64,000 nt of DNA, from NCBI RefSeq assembly GCF_039602135.1, contig NZ_CP125942.1:1054001-1118000 (forward strand). The letters are read 5' to 3'. The notes beneath the pieces were generated by a model. That model did no database searches. It saw only the letters and a list, made by a program, of their open reading frames with translations, and was not told where the DNA came from. A program made the position numbers and the translations under genes. This DNA comes from Glutamicibacter sp. B1. Lineage in GTDB: Bacteria > Actinomycetota > Actinomycetes > Actinomycetales > Micrococcaceae. This document shows positions 60,530 through 64,000 of this stretch, piece after piece. Position 1 is the first letter of the stretch, and each line of letters begins with the position of its first letter.

Positions 60530-60976
60530 GTGGAGCAAATACCACTGTTGAAGCAGATTGTTGCGGTCGCCATCGTTGACGATTTGGCAGCACCAGGCAA
60601 ACTTTTGGCTGCCCGGCGCAACCGCCCCGAATCCCTGGCCGGGCTGTGGGAATTCCCCGGAGGAAAAGTTGAGCCAGGGGAGAGCGAAGTCGAGGCGGTG
60701 CACCGTGAACTACGCGAAGAGCTAGGCGTAGAAATCCGACTCGGCGCATCGATCCCAGGTCCACATCCGCAAGGATGGCAATTGAATGAAAAGGCCGCCA
60801 TGCGCATGTGGTTCGCGCAGATTATTCACGGTGAACCAGATACCCTCGATGGGCATGATCAGTTGGCATGGCTGACCCTTGATGACACCTTGAATAACGT
60901 AGTTCAGTGGATTCCCGCGGACGCACCTATTGTTGCGGCTTGCCTAGAACAAGTACGTGCAAGTGTGAGCAAATAA
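60530..60976 (+). CDS. NUDIX hydrolase, MutT/8-oxo-dGTPase-like
   Basis: 148 residues from GTG 60530, three bases after the methyltransferase stop. The NUDIX box GGKVEPGESEVEAVHRELREELGVE is complete. LAAGRRNRPESLAGLWEFPGGK-type context (here LAARRNRPESLAGLWEFPGG) is typical of MutT enzymes that sanitise 8-oxo-dGTP. Substrate is inferred from this pattern. Confidence 0.9.
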   Translation: MEQIPLLKQIVAVAIVDDLAAPGKLLAARRNRPESLAGLWEFPGGKVEPGESEVEAVHRELREELGVEIRLGASIPGPHPQGWQLNEKAAMRMWFAQIIHGEPDTLDGHDQLAWLTLDDTLNNVVQWIPADAPIVAACLEQVRASVSK

Positions 60977-61054
60977 AGACGCGTAAACTTGAAGTAGCGC
61001 CCTTCGTGGCATTGCACGAATTCTGAACCCCAACTTTTTGAGGAGCCCTTTTCC

Positions 61055-61696
61055 GTGAAGAGACTTTTGAGCGTGATCGCGCTGGTCTTTACCGCTGTCC
61101 TAGCATTGTCCGGCTGCGTCAACATGAATGCAGAAGTCAACGTTCAGGGTCAAAATAAGACGACCGGCGTCGTTGAAGTGACCTTGAACAAGGAAAACCT
61201 TCAGGGCATGAGCCTGGACGAGCTTCTGGCAACTCAGGTAGACACCGAAGCCATGGAAAAGGAACTTGACGGTAAGTGGACTTACTCCAAGATCAATGAA
61301 GGTGAGAACGTCGGCCTGCGCTTCGAAACCGATGGCGTCAAGACCTACACCCAGCTCAAGGACGCGTTTAAGGTCTTCGGATTTGAGATCAACCTTGCCG
61401 ATGATGGCCAGGAAGTTACCTTCTCCATGCCAGGGGACAAGGCCACCGTTGATTCTTCCTTCACCGAAGCTAACCTCCTGGTGAACTTCCCCGGTGAAGT
61501 CACCTCGCACACCCCGGGCGAAGTTGAGCACCACACCGTCACCTTTGACATGATCAAGGGCGCTCAGGTCTACCAGGCCACCGGCAAGTTTGACCACTCA
61601 CTGTTCTACTCGTCGATTTTCGGTGGAGCATTGCTGGTATTGACCCTCGTCTTCGTGCTGGCCTTCGCACCTAAGGGTGTTAAGGAAACGCACTAA
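61055..61696 (+). CDS. LppM-family lipoprotein with C-terminal membrane span
   Basis: 213 residues from GTG 61055 with GAGGAG-like bases (TTGAGGAGCCC) upstream. Lipoprotein signal MKRLLSVIALVFTAVLALSGC, lipobox LSGC. The mature beta-rich domain (VNMNAEVNVQGQNKTTGVVEVTLNKE) resembles LppM of mycobacteria, and a second span near the C-terminus (about 185-207) gives a double anchor. In mycobacteria LppM affects envelope glycolipids; role here is unknown. Confidence 0.82.
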   Translation: MKRLLSVIALVFTAVLALSGCVNMNAEVNVQGQNKTTGVVEVTLNKENLQGMSLDELLATQVDTEAMEKELDGKWTYSKINEGENVGLRFETDGVKTYTQLKDAFKVFGFEINLADDGQEVTFSMPGDKATVDSSFTEANLLVNFPGEVTSHTPGEVEHHTVTFDMIKGAQVYQATGKFDHSLFYSSIFGGALLVLTLVFVLAFAPKGVKETH

Positions 61697-61732
61697 GTAG
61701 CAAAAATCTAGCTTCGAGGTAAGAAGCTTCAC

Positions 61733-61774
61733 GCCAAGGGCCCGTCATCGGTGAAACGATCACGGGCCCTTGGC
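61733..61774 (+). terminator. Terminator after the LppM-like gene
   Basis: A 13-bp stem GCCAAGGGCCCGT (61733-61745/61762-61774) with a 16-base loop. Confidence 0.8.
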
Positions 61775-61838
61775 AATAGAATGGAACCAAAGTGTTCTAC
61801 GCGTAAGTACAAGATAAGAGTAAGGATCGATCGATCCC

Positions 61839-62918
61839 ATGTCTGATCAGACAACTGGACAAGCTCCCGACGGGGAGTCCAACGTTCCGCACCCAACCGA
61901 TGAAGCAGGAATCCAGGCCGCCGTTGAAGCTGCTTTGGCTGCCATCGAGGCTGCTGGCGACCTTAACGAACTAAAAGAAGCCCGCCTGGCACATACTGGT
62001 GAAAAGTCAGCACTGTCCCTGGCAAACCGCCAGATCGGCAAGCTCGACAAGTCAGAAAAGGCCGTGGCCGGCAAACTTGTCGGTTCCGCCCGCGGACGGG
62101 TCAACAAGGCCCTTGCTGCTCGCACCACCGTGCTCGAAGAAGCCGAAGCTGCCCGCATCCTCATCGAAGAGACCGTTGACGTTACCGCAGCGGCTCGCCG
62201 TCGCCCGATTGGCGCACGCCACCCACTCTCGGTCCTGCAGGACCGCGTTGCCGACATCTTCGTTGGTATGGGATGGGAAATCGCCGAGGGTCCAGAAGTT
62301 GAATCCGAATGGTTCAACTTCGACGCGCTGAACTTCAAGCCAGATCACCCGGCCCGCGAAATGCAAGATACGTTCTTCATCGAGCCAGCCGACGCCCACC
62401 TGGTCTTGCGCACCCACACCTCACCGGTACAGGTCCGCTCCATGCTCGAACGTGAGGTGCCAGTCTACGTGCTGTGCCCGGGACGCACCTTCCGCACCGA
62501 TGAGCTGGACGCCACCCACACCCCGGTCTTCCACCAGTTCGAAGGTCTGGCCGTAGATAAGGGCCTGACCATGGCTGACCTGCGAGGCACCCTGGAGCAC
62601 TTTGCCCGTCAGATGTTTGGTGAAGAAGCACAGATCCGCCTGCGCCCAGCGTACTTCCCGTTCACCGAGCCTTCGGCAGAGCTGGATATTTGGCACCCAG
62701 GTGCCAAGGGCGGACCGCGTTGGATCGAATGGGGTGGCTGTGGCATGGTCAACCCGAACGTGCTGCGCGCGGCAGGCATCGACCCGGAAGAATACTCCGG
62801 ATTTGCCTTCGGTATGGGCATCGAGCGTACGCTCATGTTCCGCAACGACGTACCTGACATGCACGACATGATCGAGGGCGACGTCCGTTTCAGCCAGCAC
62901 TTCGGGATGGAGATCTAA
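61839..62918 (+). CDS. pheS: Phenylalanine--tRNA ligase alpha subunit
   Basis: A 359-residue class II synthetase subunit. N-terminal coiled-coil for tRNAPhe contact (about 20-105), motif 1 around [38 protein letters not shown], motif 2 [23 protein letters not shown] and motif 3 [13 protein letters not shown]. It charges tRNAPhe together with PheT. pheT starts three bases after the stop. A start-proximal GATCGATCGATC run lies in the leader. Confidence 0.98.
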   Translation: MSDQTTGQAPDGESNVPHPTDEAGIQAAVEAALAAIEAAGDLNELKEARLAHTGEKSALSLANRQIGKLDKSEKAVAGKLVGSARGRVNKALAARTTVLEEAEAARILIEETVDVTAAARRRPIGARHPLSVLQDRVADIFVGMGWEIAEGPEVESEWFNFDALNFKPDHPAREMQDTFFIEPADAHLVLRTHTSPVQVRSMLEREVPVYVLCPGRTFRTDELDATHTPVFHQFEGLAVDKGLTMADLRGTLEHFARQMFGEEAQIRLRPAYFPFTEPSAELDIWHPGAKGGPRWIEWGGCGMVNPNVLRAAGIDPEEYSGFAFGMGIERTLMFRNDVPDMHDMIEGDVRFSQHFGMEI

Positions 62919-62921
62919 GTA

Positions 62922-64000
62922 ATGCGTATTCCACTATCTTGGTTGCGCGAGTACGCGCAGGTACCAGCCGAAGCAACGGCTGAGGACGTCATGGCAGACC
63001 TGGTCAAGGTTGGGCTGGAAGAAGAAGACGTTCACCGCCCCACCGACGAGCTTTCTGGCCCGATTGTGGTCGGCCAGGTACTCTCGCTCGAAAAGGAAGT
63101 AGCCTCCAACGGCAAAACCATCAACTGGTGCCAGGTTCGTGTGGTTCCAGAAGGTGCCGAGCAGACCCTGACCGGCAAGGGCATCGACCCCTCCGGCGTG
63201 CAGGGCATTGTCTGTGGTGCCCACAACTTCGTGGAAGGCGACAAGGTTGTTGTCACCTTGCCAGGAGCCGTGCTGCCTGGAGACTTCAAGATCTCCCCAC
63301 GCAAAACCTACGGCCACACCTCGGCAGGTATGATCGCTTCCTCCCGTGAGCTGGGCATCGGCGATGACCACGACGGCATCATCGTGCTATCAAACTACGG
63401 GCTAGATCCGGAACTGGGCACCGATGTGTTCGAGCTGTTCGGCCTGAACGACCAGGCCGCTGAAATTAACGTCACCCCGGACCGCGGTTACTGCTTCTCC
63501 ATCCGTGGTGTGGCGCGCGAATACGCACTGGCTACCGGTACCTCCTTCACCGACCCAGCAACCACCGTTGCCGTGAGTGAAGCCAGCGAAGCTGGACACG
63601 AAGTCGTGCTGGCCGATCAGGCACCGATTTACGGTGTTCCAGGTTGCACCCGCTTCGTCACCCGTGAAGTCACCGGCATCAACCCTTCGCTGCCAACTCC
63701 ACGTTGGATGGCTTCGCGCCTGCAGCTTGCTGGCATGCGTTCCATCTCCTTGCCGGTGGACATCTCCAACTATGTGATGCTTGAACTCGGTGCACCACTG
63801 CACTTCTACGATGCTGACAAGCTCAACGGAGCGATCACCGTGCGCCGCGCTGAAGCTGGCGAGAAGTTGACGACCCTGGATGACAAGGAACGTGAACTCT
63901 CGGTTGAAGACCTCCTGATCACCGATGAGTCCGGTGCCCTGGGTATCGCAGGTGTCATGGGTGGGGCTTCGACTGAAGTCTCGGAGACGACCTCACGCGT
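62922..64000 (+). CDS. pheT: Phenylalanine--tRNA ligase beta subunit, N-terminal part (3' end outside window)
   Basis: 359 codons from ATG 62922 are in the window, of about 840 expected. MRIPLSWLREYAQVPAEATAEDVMADLVKVGLEEEDVHR is the PheT start. A tRNA-binding (EMAP-like) domain spans about 40-155. The B3/4 editing region begins with REVTGINPSLPTPRWMASRLQLAGMRSISLPVDISNYVMLELGAPLHFYD. The frame is open at the last base. Cotranscribed with pheS. Confidence 0.97.
   Translation, partial: MRIPLSWLREYAQVPAEATAEDVMADLVKVGLEEEDVHRPTDELSGPIVVGQVLSLEKEVASNGKTINWCQVRVVPEGAEQTLTGKGIDPSGVQGIVCGAHNFVEGDKVVVTLPGAVLPGDFKISPRKTYGHTSAGMIASSRELGIGDDHDGIIVLSNYGLDPELGTDVFELFGLNDQAAEINVTPDRGYCFSIRGVAREYALATGTSFTDPATTVAVSEASEAGHEVVLADQAPIYGVPGCTRFVTREVTGINPSLPTPRWMASRLQLAGMRSISLPVDISNYVMLELGAPLHFYDADKLNGAITVRRAEAGEKLTTLDDKERELSVEDLLITDESGALGIAGVMGGASTEVSETTSR

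Overview
The window is a chromosomal segment of a moderately GC-rich actinobacterium, most likely a Micrococcaceae member close to Arthrobacter or Glutamicibacter. The evidence is a mycothione reductase gene, the actinobacterial PriA-type HisA, DUF3046 next to recA, a CGAAC-N4-GTTCG SOS box, a lexA/LysM divergent pair, and an LAXTG sortase signal. I saw no rRNA, tRNA, insertion sequence, prophage or CRISPR array. Most of the window is conserved housekeeping backbone, with an accessory block at the left end and another between pnp and the M16 peptidase gene.

Layout. Positions 1-6.5 kb hold a fructan cluster: the end of a LacI regulator, a GH32 fructan hydrolase and a divergent secreted GH68 levansucrase with two LacI-type palindromes between them, then a repeat-rich LAXTG-anchored surface protein. 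Positions 7-10.7 kb carry a DUF1883 protein, a zinc alcohol dehydrogenase, an MFS exporter and a small secreted protein. pnp (11-13.2 kb) is followed by an insert of mtn, luxS, a lipoprotein, a POT peptide transporter and a PucR regulator. The backbone then resumes with an M16 peptidase, dapB, dapA and RNase J. A four-gene osmoprotectant ABC operon and mycothione reductase follow (27.5-32.3 kb).

Positions 33-50.5 kb are the typical actinobacterial run ftsK, pgsA, cinA, clgR, DUF3046, recA, recX, miaB, miaA, dapF, methyltransferase, hflX, dinG-like helicase, lexA and a LysM division-inhibitor-like gene. This combines DNA repair and SOS, tRNA modification, and lysine/peptidoglycan precursor synthesis. 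A histidine cluster (hisC, hisB, hisH, a 49-aa membrane protein, priA) runs from 50.6 to 53.9 kb. SseB-family, MFS, a GNAT pseudogene and DUF1844 lead into infC-rpmI-rplT, a SpoU methyltransferase, a NUDIX hydrolase, an LppM-like lipoprotein, pheS and the start of pheT, which runs off the window.

The most interesting items are regulatory RNA architectures visible directly in the sequence. Upstream of hflX a six-codon ORF forms one strand of a stem that closes a branched structure ending in a T run. A 20-bp perfect hairpin lies inside the first codons of recX. Three hairpins stand in tandem between infC and rpmI, and infC itself starts at AUC. A structured leader precedes the peptide transporter. 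Other notable items are an L20 protein with a roughly 90-residue C-terminal extension and a GNAT gene interrupted by exactly two in-frame stops.
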